64,000 nt of DNA from Streptomyces phaeochromogenes (GCF_001418655.1 NZ_LIQZ01000087.1:124001-188000), one strand, 5' to 3'. Counted from the stretch's first letter, positions 8,448 to 17,482 are shown. Notes: generated from the sequence alone by a model not told the origin. Numbers and translations are program-made.

Positions 8448-9482
8448 ATGCCCAGGCCCCGTTCACGACTGCGGCTCGCCGATGTGGCCGAGCGCGCGGG
8501 AGTTTCACTGACCACGGCGTCCCGGGCGCTCGCCGGACGGGACGGGGTTCGTGAGGAGGTCGCCGAGCGGGTCCGTCGCATCTCGCGCGAACTCGGCTAT
8601 GTCGCCAACCCCCATGCGCGCACCCTGGCGGGCGGTACGGCGTCGACGGTCGGGCTGATCGTCCATCAGATCGACGACCCGTACTTCTCGGAGATCGCGG
8701 GCGGCGTCGTACAGGTGGCGGGCGAACGGGATCTGATCGTCCAGATCTGCCACTCCGGCCGCAATCCGCAGAACGAACTGCGGCAGATCCGCCATCTCGT
8801 CGACCAGCGCGTCGGCGTCATCATCATCGCGGGCTCCGGGTACGTCGATCCCCGCATGGAGGCCGAGTCCAGGGCCGAACTGTCCGCCTTCCAGGAGGCC
8901 GGCGGGCGGCTCGCGGTGATCGGCCGTCACTTCCTCAACGCGGACGCGGTACGGCCCGACAACAAGGAGGGCGCCGAGACCGTCACCGGGCATCTGCTGT
9001 CGCTCGGGCACCGCCGGATCGCGGTGGCGGCGGGGGAGATGCTGCTGTCCACGGTCGCCGACCGGTTCGCCGGGGTGGCGGCGGCACTGACGGAGGCCGG
9101 ACTGCCCACCGACGAACTACCGTTGGCACAGGCCGAGTTCACCCGTGACGGCGGGCGCGACGCGGCCGAGCGGATCCTGCGCGACCACCCGGACACCACC
9201 GCGATCGTCGCCCTCAACGACGCCATGGCCATCGGTGTCCTCTCCGCGCTCCGCGCCCACGGCGTACCGGTCCCGCACCGGATGTCGGTCGCCGGATTCG
9301 ACGACGTGTCGTTCGCGGCGGACCTCGCCCCCGGCCTCACCACCGTCCGGCTGCCCCTCGCCGAAATGGGCCGCCAGGCCCTCTCGATGGCCCTCAGGCC
9401 GCCCGCCTCCCGGCCTCGCCGCAAGTCCACCGGTCATGCGCTGGTGGTACGCGACTCCACGGGGCCCGCGCCCTCGCGGTGA
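8448..9482 (+). CDS. LacI-family transcriptional regulator
   Basis: 344 residues. N-terminal helix-turn-helix LADVAERAGVSLTTASRALAG (~residues 8-28) with the hinge region ELGYVANPHARTLAGG. A periplasmic-binding-like sensor domain follows: TVGLIVHQIDDPYFSEIAGG, VIIIAGSGYVDPRME, HLLSLGHRRIAVAAG, and AIVALNDAMAIGVLSALRAHG with VAGFDDVSFAADLAPGLTTV. This is full family length. It is divergent from the Liv-type importer and separated from it by a palindromic LacI operator, so it most likely represses that operon and itself until an inducer binds. The inducer is unknown. Confidence 0.9.
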   Translation: MPRPRSRLRLADVAERAGVSLTTASRALAGRDGVREEVAERVRRISRELGYVANPHARTLAGGTASTVGLIVHQIDDPYFSEIAGGVVQVAGERDLIVQICHSGRNPQNELRQIRHLVDQRVGVIIIAGSGYVDPRMEAESRAELSAFQEAGGRLAVIGRHFLNADAVRPDNKEGAETVTGHLLSLGHRRIAVAAGEMLLSTVADRFAGVAAALTEAGLPTDELPLAQAEFTRDGGRDAAERILRDHPDTTAIVALNDAMAIGVLSALRAHGVPVPHRMSVAGFDDVSFAADLAPGLTTVRLPLAEMGRQALSMALRPPASRPRRKSTGHALVVRDSTGPAPSR

Positions 9483-9493
9483 GACACCGGGCC

Positions 9494-9540
9494 GCGCACT
9501 GTCTCGATTGTGACGGCGCGCACTGTCTCGTATTGAGACA
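9494..9540. repeat. Direct repeat and inverted repeat upstream of the YceI gene
   Basis: GCGCACTGTCTCG occurs at 9494-9506 and again at 9518-9530. The second copy runs into an inverted repeat, TGTCTC (9524-9529) and GAGACA (9535-9540). A further GAGACA is at 9481-9486. The spacing of 24 bases between the direct repeats (about two DNA turns) fits a regulator-binding region for the downstream gene. Confidence 0.45.
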
Positions 9541-9688
9541 CCCACGCCGTGGACGGCTGGATCACGATCATGAGCGGCTCACGTCCCGGTTCGCCGTGCC
9601 CGTGTCCGTGCGGCCCACGGGCCTGCCGGGTGCGTGGGAGGGCGTCGAGCCGTGGCACGCAACGGAATTGAGAAGACAGGTGAACATC

Positions 9689-10603
9689 ATGGCCCTCGGA
9701 CTGCTTCGGCGCCGGCGTTCCAGGGACGCCTCCGCCGCCGCCTCGGGCCTCACAATGCCCCTGCCGCCCGGCGCGGGCGCGGTCGGCTGCGAGGTCGCGG
9801 ACCCCATGGGGCAGCCCATGGGCGGCGCGGACGTCACGATCACCGCGCTCGACTCCCATCGCGTCGCGGCCCGCGGCACCACCGACCCGTACGGCTTCTT
9901 CATGGCCGTGCTGCCGCCGGGCGGCTACAGCGTGATGGTCATGGCCGAGGGGCTCTCCCCGGTCCGCGAGACCGTCGAGATCGTCGCCGGTGTCACCCTC
10001 CCCACCCTGTACGCCCGCCTGGAACCGGCCCGTCAGCTCGACCTGCCGCCGACCGGCACCTGGCTCTTCGACCCGCCCCACACGGCGATCCGCTTCATCG
10101 CCAAGCACGTCGGAATGGCCCATGTGCACGGCCGCTTCGAGCGCTTCGACGGCGGTATCCAGATCGTTCAGGACATCACCGAGTCCCGGGTCCATGTCCG
10201 GATCGACGCGGCGAGCATCACGACCGGCAACACGACCCGCGACAACCACCTCCGGTCGGCGGACTTCCTGGACGTCAAGCGGTTCCCCTTCATCGACTTC
10301 CACAGCACGCGGTTCGCCTACCGCGGCGGCAGCAAGTGGACCCTGCAGGGCTCGCTGACGATGCACGGGGTGAGCCGCTCGGTGGCTCTGGACACGACGT
10401 ACCTCGGCATGGTGAACGGCGGTTACGGCGAGGAACTGCGCTGTGCGGCCCTGGCCAAGGCCGAACTGCACCGCGAGGACTACACCCTCAACTGGCGGAA
10501 CATGCTGGCCCGCGGCATCGCGGTGGTCGGCCCGACGATCCAGCTCGAACTGGATGTCCAGGCGATGTACCGCACGCACGACACGCCGACGCCGCCGGAG
10601 TAA
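9689..10603 (+). CDS. YceI-family protein with N-terminal carboxypeptidase-regulatory-like domain
   Basis: 304 residues from the ATG at 9689, preceded by an AGAAGACAGG stretch; the reading frame stays open further upstream but without family similarity. Residues ~28-105 form a beta-sandwich CarboxypepD_reg-like module (VADPMGQPMGGADVTITALD, GFFMAVLPPGGYSVMVMAEG). Residues ~115-300 are the YceI lipocalin-like barrel: GTWLFDPPHTAIRFIAKHVGMAHVHGRFERFDG, RDNHLRSADFLDVKRFPFIDFHS and SLTMHGVSRSVALD. YceI proteins bind isoprenoid-like lipids. This fusion is common in actinobacteria but has no settled role. No signal peptide is evident from this start. Confidence 0.8.
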   Translation: MALGLLRRRRSRDASAAASGLTMPLPPGAGAVGCEVADPMGQPMGGADVTITALDSHRVAARGTTDPYGFFMAVLPPGGYSVMVMAEGLSPVRETVEIVAGVTLPTLYARLEPARQLDLPPTGTWLFDPPHTAIRFIAKHVGMAHVHGRFERFDGGIQIVQDITESRVHVRIDAASITTGNTTRDNHLRSADFLDVKRFPFIDFHSTRFAYRGGSKWTLQGSLTMHGVSRSVALDTTYLGMVNGGYGEELRCAALAKAELHREDYTLNWRNMLARGIAVVGPTIQLELDVQAMYRTHDTPTPPE

Positions 10604-10623
10604 CGGGCCCTCTCCGAACTCAC

Positions 10624-11160
10624 CTACCGTCCGATCGAGTTGAGGGCGTCGAGCAGCCGGGGGCTCGCCGGGGAGCCCTCGTCGGGCGGCCCGGCCGTGC
10701 GATGGAGTTCGCCGTCGACGATCTCGTAGTGCCCGATGGCCTCGATCGGCGGCGAGTAGACGTGGATGGTCACGGCGCCGGCGTCGTGGTCCATCCGATG
10801 AACACCGGAACCCGGGAACGAGAACGACTCGCCGGGCCCGTACCGGTGGGCGCGGCGCGGGCCGCCCACCGGCAGCCCCTCCTGCCAGGCGGCGCCCTCG
10901 ATTACGTGCACGCCGACGCACGACCCCTGGTGGTCGTGGTAGCCCGTGTCGCGCGACTCCCACCAAGTGTTCAGCCAGGCCTCGGAGTTGTCGTTCCGCC
11001 ACAGCAGCAGGTACGAGCCGGGGCCGGAGCGGTCGAGCGCGTCGGTGTCGACGAACGCCGCCGCCCGGCGGGCCCGTTCCGCACACTCCTCGGGCCGGAA
11101 CGGCCGGTCGGACGCGCCGAGTTCGGCGAGCGCGGTCATGTCGATCGGGGTCGGGTTCAT
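10624..11160 (-). CDS. Cysteine-dioxygenase-like cupin (thiol dioxygenase family)
   Basis: 178 residues. A single cupin with the metal-binding pattern GYHDHQGSCVGVHVIEG (His-x-His) and the later PGSGVHRMDHD histidine. This pattern and length fit type I cysteine dioxygenase and related 3-mercaptopropionate/thiol dioxygenases, which oxidise a free thiol to a sulfinate using Fe(II) and O2. The ATG at 11160 is preferred over 11166 because the AAGGGGG ribosome-binding site is then about 6 bases away. It is the last gene of the minus-strand operon with the lyase homologue, 75 bases after the amidohydrolase. The thiol substrate is not known. Confidence 0.72.
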   Translation of the reverse strand: MNPTPIDMTALAELGASDRPFRPEECAERARRAAAFVDTDALDRSGPGSYLLLWRNDNSEAWLNTWWESRDTGYHDHQGSCVGVHVIEGAAWQEGLPVGGPRRAHRYGPGESFSFPGSGVHRMDHDAGAVTIHVYSPPIEAIGHYEIVDGELHRTAGPPDEGSPASPRLLDALNSIGR

Positions 11161-11235
11161 GGTCATCCCCCTTGTGCCGGTTGCGTGTTGGACGACGGCC
11201 GCGGGTGGCCCGCCGCGTGAGGCCGTCGGGCGCGG

Positions 11236-12141
11236 TCAGTCCTCTCCGGTGAGCAGGCGGCGTGGATTGGTGATGCGGAAGGCGTACGCGGTGGCCCCGC
11301 CCAGGCCGAACCCGGGCTGCTGCGGCGGTTCCGCGTAGGGCCGGTCCGAGCCCATCACGACGACTTCGGTACCGAGGACGCGGACGACCGAGTCGACGGC
11401 ACGCGGACCGTACGAGGACGTCTCGACGAACACATCGGGATCGACCCCCGCGCGGCCCTCGTCCCCGCCACGGGCGGCGAAGCGCTCCCCGTGCAGCGGG
11501 GCGAGCCCGGCGAGCAGCGCGAAGCACACCCGCAGCCGGGGATGGCGGGGCCGGCCGAATGCCCGGAAGGCGAACCAGGCGGAGTGCATCTGCTGCACGT
11601 ACGGCACCATCGCGGGCCACCAGCCGGGTCCCGGGGAGGCACCGGGCGCCGGGCCGGGGTGGACGAACAGCGGGAGCCCGCGCGCTTCGAGCAGATCGAG
11701 CAACGGGGCGCAGCGCGCGTAACCCGCCTCGTCGGTCAGGGCGTTGGCCGGGAGCTGGAGCCCGGCGAACCCCCGGTCCAGGTCCGCGGCGGTCGCGTCG
11801 GCGTCGATGTCCCGGACGCAGGCGGCGGCCCAGGCCCCGAACGGCTCGGGCAGGCCGGCCGCGTCCTCGTGGTAGGCGGCGAGCAGCGGGCGTGCCTCGT
11901 CGGACGGCAGCCACTCGATGCCGAGCGGGGCGGACAGCGAGACGAGCGCCCTGCCGAGCCCGTCCGCGGCGGCCAGTTCGGCACGCGCGGCCACATCGTG
12001 CTGGGCGGCCGGGACCTCGTAGGGCGGCTCACCGGCGGTGTGCAGGGTCCAGCCGTCCAGGAACGGCGGCTCGTCACGCGCGCGGAGGGCCGCGAGGAAC
12101 GAGGCGGTCCACAGATGCTGGTGTACGTCGACGTTGGTCAC
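11236..12141 (-). CDS. Amidohydrolase-superfamily (Amidohydro_2-like) protein
   Basis: 301 residues. Begins with the metal-binding motif VDVHQHLW (residues 4-11). It continues with LPLFVHPGPAPG (metal-ligand His on a barrel strand), VFVETSSYGP and VVMGSDRPYAEPP (catalytic Asp), ending in NPRRLL. These are the features of the ACMSD/4-oxalomesaconate-hydratase-like amidohydrolase group: TIM-barrel hydrolases or decarboxylases acting on small acids or cyclic amides. The start overlaps the lyase gene's stop by four bases, so it is translationally coupled and probably acts in the same pathway. A role in opening an imidazolone or hydantoin-type ring would fit the pathway idea but is inference. Confidence 0.78.
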   Translation of the reverse strand: MTNVDVHQHLWTASFLAALRARDEPPFLDGWTLHTAGEPPYEVPAAQHDVAARAELAAADGLGRALVSLSAPLGIEWLPSDEARPLLAAYHEDAAGLPEPFGAWAAACVRDIDADATAADLDRGFAGLQLPANALTDEAGYARCAPLLDLLEARGLPLFVHPGPAPGASPGPGWWPAMVPYVQQMHSAWFAFRAFGRPRHPRLRVCFALLAGLAPLHGERFAARGGDEGRAGVDPDVFVETSSYGPRAVDSVVRVLGTEVVVMGSDRPYAEPPQQPGFGLGGATAYAFRITNPRRLLTGED

Positions 12142-13703
12142 GAAGGTCCTTCCACCAGAGCGTGCAGAGCGCTTCGTACCTCGTCGGACCCCAGGACGTC
12201 ATCGCTCACCCGGTCCACGTCCACCCCGCAGGGCCGGTCGTCGTCCAGGCGCGGGACCAGTTCGCGGATCGCGCGGTGCAGGAGACCGGGGCCGCGTCCC
12301 ATGGTGGCCGGGGCTGCCAGATCCACGGCCTGCGCCGCTGCCAGGGCCTCCACGGCGAGCAGTTGCCGCAGCCTGACCAGCATCGTCGTCAGCCGTCGTG
12401 CCCCGAGCGCCGCGTTGGTCGAGTCGTCCTCGACCGCGTCCGCGCCGTGCCGGGGGTCGGTGCACACGGGCGCGGACAGGGCACGGATCTCGGCGACGAG
12501 CGCCTGCGCGGTCTTGGCCAGCGGCGCGAAGCCCGAACGCTCAGGACCGTACGGCGAGAGGTTCGCGGGCAGTCCGCTGACAGCGGGATTCAGCAGCCGC
12601 CGCATGCGCTCGGCCGAGATCGCCGCGGTCTGCGTCAGCGCCAGCGCGACGGTGTCGAAGCCGAGGGCCAGGGCCGGGGTGTGGAAGTTGCCGGACGAGA
12701 GGATCTCCCCGGTGTCGGCCAGGACCACCGGGTTGTCACCGCAGCCGTTGAGCTCGGGTTCCAGCGCGGCACGGGCGAAGTCCAGGGCGGCGTGCAGCGC
12801 CCCGTGCACCTGGGCGGCACAGCGCAGGCTCACGGGGTCCTGGACGCGCCGTGCGTGCCGGGGATCGGCCAGCTCGCCGCCGTCGAGCAGCGCGAGCAGT
12901 TCGTCCGCCGCCCGGGCCTGACCGGGGGCCGGACGCAGGCCCAGTACACGGGTGTCGAGCGGGCTGGTGTTCGCCCGGAACCCCTCGAAGGTGAGCGCCG
13001 TGACCGCCTGGGCCAGGGCGAGTACGGCAGCCGCTTCATGAAGGGCGAGGGCGCCGACGCCCGCGGCCAGCGGGCTCGCGCTGCACAGCACATGCCCGTC
13101 CTTCGGCCCCAGTTCCGCGGGGGTCAGCCCGGCCCGTCGCAGTGCCTCCGCCCCGTCGAGCAGTTCACCGGAGACCTCGGCACGGCCCTCGCCGATGACG
13201 ACCAGACCGGCATGGGCCATCTGGCACAGGTCGGAGGCGCCGATCGACCCCACCTCGGGGATCACCGGGTGCACCCGTGAGTTGAGCATGGAGACCAGTA
13301 GCGGCACGATCTCCGGCCGCACTCCGCTGCCACCGCCCGCGACGCCGTTCACCCGGGCGAGCAGCGCGGCGCGTACGACGGGGACCGGCAGCGGATCGCC
13401 CACCGCGTTGGCCCGTCCCCGCACCGTGCGCACGCTGAACTCGCCGAGTTCGGCCCGCGGCAGCGCGTACGACGAGCGGCTGCCGAGCCCTGTCGTGAGG
13501 CCGTACGTCGGCACCTCACGGTCGACGATGTCGTCGACGACCGCGCGGTCGCGCTCCAGCCGGGGCAGGACCCCCTCGGCCAGCACGACGTGGGCGCCGC
13601 GGAGTGCGACGGCGGCGACGTCGTCGCAGGTGAGGGAGCGCCCGTCGAGGACCACGGCGTCAGTTGCGACGGGCGGGGTAGGAGCGGGAGGCGTACCGGT
13701 CAT
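12138..13703 (-). CDS. Aromatic amino acid lyase family protein (HAL/PAL-like) with non-canonical Ala-Ser-Asp at the MIO site
   Basis: 521 residues, full length for histidine/phenylalanine ammonia-lyases. Conserved landmarks are PTYGLTTGLGS (catalytic-loop Tyr), VQDPVSLRCAAQVHGALH, GCGDNPVVL, SSGNFHTPALALGFDTVALAL and RMRRLLNPAVSGLPANL. The cofactor region reads GSIGASDLCQMAHAGLVVIGEG (residues 152-173). The family normally has Ala-Ser-Gly-Asp, whose Ala-Ser-Gly cyclises to MIO; here the Gly is absent, giving Ala156-Ser157-Asp158. The enzyme may therefore act without MIO, as reported for ergothionase, a relative that eliminates trimethylamine from ergothioneine. Coupled by four-base overlaps to both neighbours. 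An ordinary ammonia-lyase role cannot be excluded. Confidence 0.8.
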   Translation of the reverse strand: MTGTPPAPTPPVATDAVVLDGRSLTCDDVAAVALRGAHVVLAEGVLPRLERDRAVVDDIVDREVPTYGLTTGLGSRSSYALPRAELGEFSVRTVRGRANAVGDPLPVPVVRAALLARVNGVAGGGSGVRPEIVPLLVSMLNSRVHPVIPEVGSIGASDLCQMAHAGLVVIGEGRAEVSGELLDGAEALRRAGLTPAELGPKDGHVLCSASPLAAGVGALALHEAAAVLALAQAVTALTFEGFRANTSPLDTRVLGLRPAPGQARAADELLALLDGGELADPRHARRVQDPVSLRCAAQVHGALHAALDFARAALEPELNGCGDNPVVLADTGEILSSGNFHTPALALGFDTVALALTQTAAISAERMRRLLNPAVSGLPANLSPYGPERSGFAPLAKTAQALVAEIRALSAPVCTDPRHGADAVEDDSTNAALGARRLTTMLVRLRQLLAVEALAAAQAVDLAAPATMGRGPGLLHRAIRELVPRLDDDRPCGVDVDRVSDDVLGSDEVRSALHALVEGPS

Positions 13704-14710
13704 GAGAACCGCAGGTTCTGCCCGAGGCCACGTTCTTCGGCCTTCTTGAGCATGGCCGCGCCCAGCGCGATGTCGGACAACGAGAGGCCGCGATGCCAGA
13801 ACAGGATGGTCTCGTCGTCGCGCTCACGGCCGGGCTTGTCGCCGACGACGATCTCGCACAGCTCGCCGTGCAGGGTCTCCTCGCTGAGCCGCCCCGACTC
13901 GACGTGCGCGCGCAGGGCACCGAACGGCCCGGACCGGCACTGGCCCCAGTCGTCGACGACGACCTTGTCCATGATGTCGGTGAGGGAGAGTTCGACCGCG
14001 CTCATCGTTCCGTACGGTACGACAAGCGCTCCCGGCGCGATCCACTCCGTCCTCAGCAGCGGCTCGGGCCGCTCCAGCCGGGACGCCTCCACGACGATGT
14101 CCGCGCCCTCGACGCAGGACTTCCAGTCCTCGGTGACGGTCACCGGCTTCCCGAGATCGTGCTCCAGCCGCTCGGCGAAGGCCTCACGGCTCTCCGGGCG
14201 GCGCGAGTGGACACGTATCTCGTCGAAGTCGAAGATCCGGTCGAGCAGGCGGACGTTCCAGTACGAGGTGGCGCGGGCGCCGATGTGACCGAGCACCTTG
14301 GAGCCGGGGCGGGCCAGGTGCCGGGCCCCGAGCGCGGTGAGCGCGCCGGTGCGCATCTCGGTGATGGCGGTGGCGTCGACCACGGCCACCGGCATGCCCG
14401 TACGCGGGTCGAAGAGGTTGAGCAGCGCCATCTCGGAGGGCAGCCCGGCCTTGTAGTTGCCGACGTAGTCGCCCACAATCTTGACTCCGGCCAGCCCCAG
14501 TGGCGCGATATAGCCGCGCAGGACGTTGAAGTGGCCGTTGAACGAGGGATCGGGCGTGAGGTGGACCCGTGGTTCGATGACCGTCTCCCCGCGGCCCTGA
14601 GCACGCAGCCCCTGCTCGACGGCATCGAGCACCTCGGTGTCGTCGAGTTCGAGCTGTTCGATGTCCGAGCCGTTCAGAAACGTGAACCAAACCGGGTCAA
14701 ACGCCTGCAT
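13700..14710 (-). CDS. Ornithine cyclodeaminase / mu-crystallin family protein
   Basis: 336 residues from the ATG at 14710, which has an AAAGGG ribosome-binding site 8 bases upstream. The frame is open to 14806 but the extra 32 residues are atypical. Family features are EPRVHLTPD, GVKIVGDYVGNYKAGLPSEM, DPRTGMPVAVVDATAITEMRTGALTALGARHLA, the Rossmann segment VLGHIGARATSYWNVRLL, and ADIVVEASR. The glycine-rich loop is GHIGARAT rather than the usual GxGxQA. The family includes ornithine cyclodeaminase, alanine dehydrogenase and ketimine reductases, all NAD(P)-dependent at an imine/amine carbon. First gene of the operon; substrate unknown. Confidence 0.82.
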   Translation of the reverse strand: MQAFDPVWFTFLNGSDIEQLELDDTEVLDAVEQGLRAQGRGETVIEPRVHLTPDPSFNGHFNVLRGYIAPLGLAGVKIVGDYVGNYKAGLPSEMALLNLFDPRTGMPVAVVDATAITEMRTGALTALGARHLARPGSKVLGHIGARATSYWNVRLLDRIFDFDEIRVHSRRPESREAFAERLEHDLGKPVTVTEDWKSCVEGADIVVEASRLERPEPLLRTEWIAPGALVVPYGTMSAVELSLTDIMDKVVVDDWGQCRSGPFGALRAHVESGRLSEETLHGELCEIVVGDKPGRERDDETILFWHRGLSLSDIALGAAMLKKAEERGLGQNLRFS

Positions 14711-14829
14711 TCCGGGCGCCCTTTCACTTTCTTCGGACGAACGTAACGTCCCGTTTACAAAAGGGGATTGACTGTAATTCAGCCACACACAACTCTGCAT
14801 GACCATATGCAGTCGGGTAAGGGGCAGCT
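14711..14829. promoter_or_regulatory. Divergent promoter region between the lyase operon and the OpuC-type importer operon
   Basis: 119 bases between two divergent operons. It contains an inverted repeat CTGCAT (14795-14800) and ATGCAG (14807-14812) beside the importer start. A looser GTAACG/CGTTTAC dyad lies near 14741-14757. A-rich stretches in the middle could hold back-to-back promoters. Shared control of both operons is inferred from the layout. Confidence 0.5.
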
Positions 14830-16131
14830 TTGATCAGATTCGACGCGGTGAGCAAAAACTATCCCAACGGCACGACAGCCGTGGACGAGCTGTCGCTGGA
14901 GTTGGCGGAGGGCGGCATCACGGTCCTGGTCGGCCCTTCCGGCTGCGGCAAGACCACGACTCTGCGCATGGTCAACCGCATGGTCGAGCCGACGGCCGGC
15001 ACGGTGAGCCTGCGCGGCCAGGACATCCGGGAGATCGCCGCCCCGGAACTGCGCCGGGGCATCGGCTATGTGATCCAGCACGCGGGGCTGTTCCCGCACC
15101 GCACGGTGCTGGACAACATAGCCACCGTGCCCCTGCTGCTCGGCTGGGGCAAGAAGAAGGCACGTTCGCGGGCGGCTGAGCTGCTGGAGCTCGTGGGGCT
15201 GCCGTCCTCCATGGCCAAGCGCTATCCGTACCAGCTCTCCGGCGGGCAGCAGCAGCGCGTCGGGGTGGCCAGGGCGCTGGGCGCGGACCCGCCGGTGCTG
15301 CTGATGGACGAGCCGTTCAGCGCGGTCGACCCCATCGTCAGGGGGGAGCTGCAGGCGGAGTTCATCCGGCTGCAGAAGGAACTGCACAAGACGATCGTCT
15401 TCGTCACCCATGACATCGACGAGGCGATCAAGCTCGGCGACCACATCGCGGTGCTCCGCACCGGTGGCAAGCTCGCGCAGTTCGACACCCCGGAGCGGCT
15501 GCTCGCGCATCCCGCCGACGACTTCGTGGCCGATTTCGTCGGCCAGGACCGCGGCATCCGCCGCCTGTCCTTCGTCAAGGCCGCCGATCTGCCGCTGCGG
15601 GACGGGCTGGTCCTGCCGGCCGACTCCCCGGTGGCCCGGGCCCGGGCGGCGGACGAACCCTGGGTGCTCGTCGTCGACGGGGACCGGCGTCCCCTCGGCT
15701 GGGCCGCGGTCGCCGACCTGCCGTCCGGCGGCACGCTCGCGGACGCCGCACTGACCCCGCTCGGCCACACCTTCAGCCTGGCCGGCGACTCGGCCCGGGC
15801 CGCCCTCGACGCGGCCCTGCTGTCGCCGTCGCGGCTCGCGGTGGGTGTGGACCCACAGGGCGCGGTGGTGGGGGTCGCGGACGCGTACGAGCTGTCGGCG
15901 GCGATGACCGGGGACGGGACGGCCGTCGACGCGGCGGCCGAGGAGGGCACGGCCGAGGAGCCGACGCCCGGCGATGCGGCGGTCGAAGAGGGCACGGCCG
16001 AGGAGGCGACGGCGGGCGACGCGGTGACGGCCAAGGACGCGGTGTCCAAGGTGACGGTCGTCAAGGGTGAGACGGACGGCGGCAGCGGTGACGACGTCGA
16101 CGGCACGGGCGCGGGCGGTGACGGGCGATGA
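14830..16131 (+). CDS. opuCA: OpuC/ProV-type quaternary-amine ABC importer ATPase with CBS-like tail
   Basis: 433 residues from a TTG start at 14830 with an AAGGGG ribosome-binding site. Walker [10 protein letters not shown] (~35-43), signature [16 protein letters not shown], and Walker [17 protein letters not shown]. After the H-loop ([18 protein letters not shown]) come [16 protein letters not shown] and two degenerate CBS-like repeats (~245-360), the usual regulatory tail of osmoprotectant importers. The last ~70 residues are acidic low-complexity sequence. ATGA overlap with the next gene. The family imports glycine betaine, choline, carnitine and related betaines; EgtUV, an ergothioneine importer, also belongs to this group. 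Confidence 0.9.
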   Translation: MIRFDAVSKNYPNGTTAVDELSLELAEGGITVLVGPSGCGKTTTLRMVNRMVEPTAGTVSLRGQDIREIAAPELRRGIGYVIQHAGLFPHRTVLDNIATVPLLLGWGKKKARSRAAELLELVGLPSSMAKRYPYQLSGGQQQRVGVARALGADPPVLLMDEPFSAVDPIVRGELQAEFIRLQKELHKTIVFVTHDIDEAIKLGDHIAVLRTGGKLAQFDTPERLLAHPADDFVADFVGQDRGIRRLSFVKAADLPLRDGLVLPADSPVARARAADEPWVLVVDGDRRPLGWAAVADLPSGGTLADAALTPLGHTFSLAGDSARAALDAALLSPSRLAVGVDPQGAVVGVADAYELSAAMTGDGTAVDAAAEEGTAEEPTPGDAAVEEGTAEEATAGDAVTAKDAVSKVTVVKGETDGGSGDDVDGTGAGGDGR

Positions 16132-16793
16132 GAGACGGCGAACCCCTCATACGCTGGGACTGGATCGGCGATCACATCGGCGAGCTGGCCGACTACACCG
16201 GTGTCCATCTGCGGCTCGGACTTCTGCCGGTGCTGTTCGGACTGATCATCTCCGTACCGCTCGGCATCCTCTGCCACCGCTGGCGCTGGATCTACCCGCC
16301 GACCCTGACCGCGGCCAACGTCCTGTACTCGATCCCGTCGCTGGCCCTGTTCATGATCTTCGTCCGCTACACGGGTCTGACCGAACGCACGGTCATGATC
16401 CCCCTGACGCTCTACACGCTGTCGGTGCTCATACCCAACGTCGTGGACGGACTGGCCTCGGTACCCGAACCGGTACGGCAGGCGGCCACCGCCATGGGCT
16501 TCAGCACGGTACGCCGTGTCGTCCAGGTCGAGCTGCCGATCGCCGTACCGGTCGTCGTGGCCGGCGTCCGGGTCGCCGCCGTCTCGTCCATCAGCCTCGT
16601 CGCCGTGGGGCAGCTGATCGGACAGGGCGGCCTCGGCTACTACATCACCCGCGGGCTCCAGCTCGACTTCCCCACCCCGATCATCACCGCGACCGTACTG
16701 ATCATGCTGCTGGCCCTCGTCACCGACGCACTGCTCGTGCTGGCACAGCGGCTGCTCACACCATGGGCGCGCGGCAAGGGGGCGACGGCGTGA
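16128..16793 (+). CDS. opuCB: OpuC-type ABC importer permease 1
   Basis: 221 residues with about six membrane segments, the standard size for OpuCB/OpuCD. It begins with a short [22 protein letters not shown] segment followed by [17 protein letters not shown]. The permease EAA-type loop appears as [34 protein letters not shown]. It overlaps both neighbours by four bases (ATGA and GTGA), so the ATPase and both permeases are translationally coupled. Confidence 0.9.
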   Translation: MRDGEPLIRWDWIGDHIGELADYTGVHLRLGLLPVLFGLIISVPLGILCHRWRWIYPPTLTAANVLYSIPSLALFMIFVRYTGLTERTVMIPLTLYTLSVLIPNVVDGLASVPEPVRQAATAMGFSTVRRVVQVELPIAVPVVVAGVRVAAVSSISLVAVGQLIGQGGLGYYITRGLQLDFPTPIITATVLIMLLALVTDALLVLAQRLLTPWARGKGATA

Positions 16794-17479
16794 ACGACTT
16801 CCTGAACCAGATCGAGCTCGTGGGCGACTGGCTGACGTCGTCCCAGCAGTGGAGCGGTGACGACGGCATCCCCCACCGGCTCTCGGAGCACCTGACCTAC
16901 AGCGGCATATCGCTGGTTTTCGCCACCCTGATCGGGCTGACCTTCGGACTGCTGGTCGGGCACACCGGCCGGGGCGCGTTCGCCGTCGCGAGCGTGGCGA
17001 ACCTCGCGCGGGCCATCCCCACCTTCGGCCTGGTCGTCCTCGTCGTCACGGTCGCCGGACTGAGCACCACGCCGGTGCTGGTCGCCCTGGTCGCGCTGGC
17101 GGTCCCGCCGATCCTCATCAACACCTTCGAGGGCGTACGAGGCGTGGATCCCGACACCAGGGACGCGGCGCGCGGGATGGGCATGACCGGCTGGGAGGTC
17201 CTGCTGAAGGTCGAGGTGCCGATGGCGCTGCCGCTGATCCTGCTCGGGCTGCGGGTCGCCGCGATCCAGGTCGTGGCCACGGCGACCGTCGCCGCGTACC
17301 CGGGTCTCGGCGGTCTGGGGCGGTTCATCGTCGACGGACTCGCCCGCAACAACTACGAACTGGTCATCGGCGGCTCCGCCGTCGTCGTCATGCTGGCGCT
17401 CGTCGTCCAGGCCGTCTTCACCGCGCTGCGGCGCCTCGTCGTCTCGCCGGGGCTGCAGCCTTCGGCGACCAAGTCCTGA
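16790..17479 (+). CDS. opuCD: OpuC-type ABC importer permease 2
   Basis: 229 residues from the GTG at 16790 that overlaps the previous stop; the reading frame stays open far upstream inside the earlier genes but that part is not coding. Membrane segments include ISLVFATLIGLTFGLLVGH and ATFGLVVLVVTV-like stretches. The EAA-type loop is DPDTRDAARGMGMTGWEVLLKVEVPMALPLILLG. The end IVDGLARNNYELVIGGSAVVVMLALV is typical of the second osmoprotectant permease. Forms the channel together with permease 1. Confidence 0.9.
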   Translation: MNDFLNQIELVGDWLTSSQQWSGDDGIPHRLSEHLTYSGISLVFATLIGLTFGLLVGHTGRGAFAVASVANLARAIPTFGLVVLVVTVAGLSTTPVLVALVALAVPPILINTFEGVRGVDPDTRDAARGMGMTGWEVLLKVEVPMALPLILLGLRVAAIQVVATATVAAYPGLGGLGRFIVDGLARNNYELVIGGSAVVVMLALVVQAVFTALRRLVVSPGLQPSATKS

Positions 17480-17482
17480 TGT

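Noticed and set aside
12138..14710. Plain histidine utilisation (hut) operon
   Set aside because: No urocanase, imidazolonepropionase of the HutI type, or formiminoglutamate hydrolase gene is present, and the lyase lacks the MIO triad. The partner genes are unlike hut genes.
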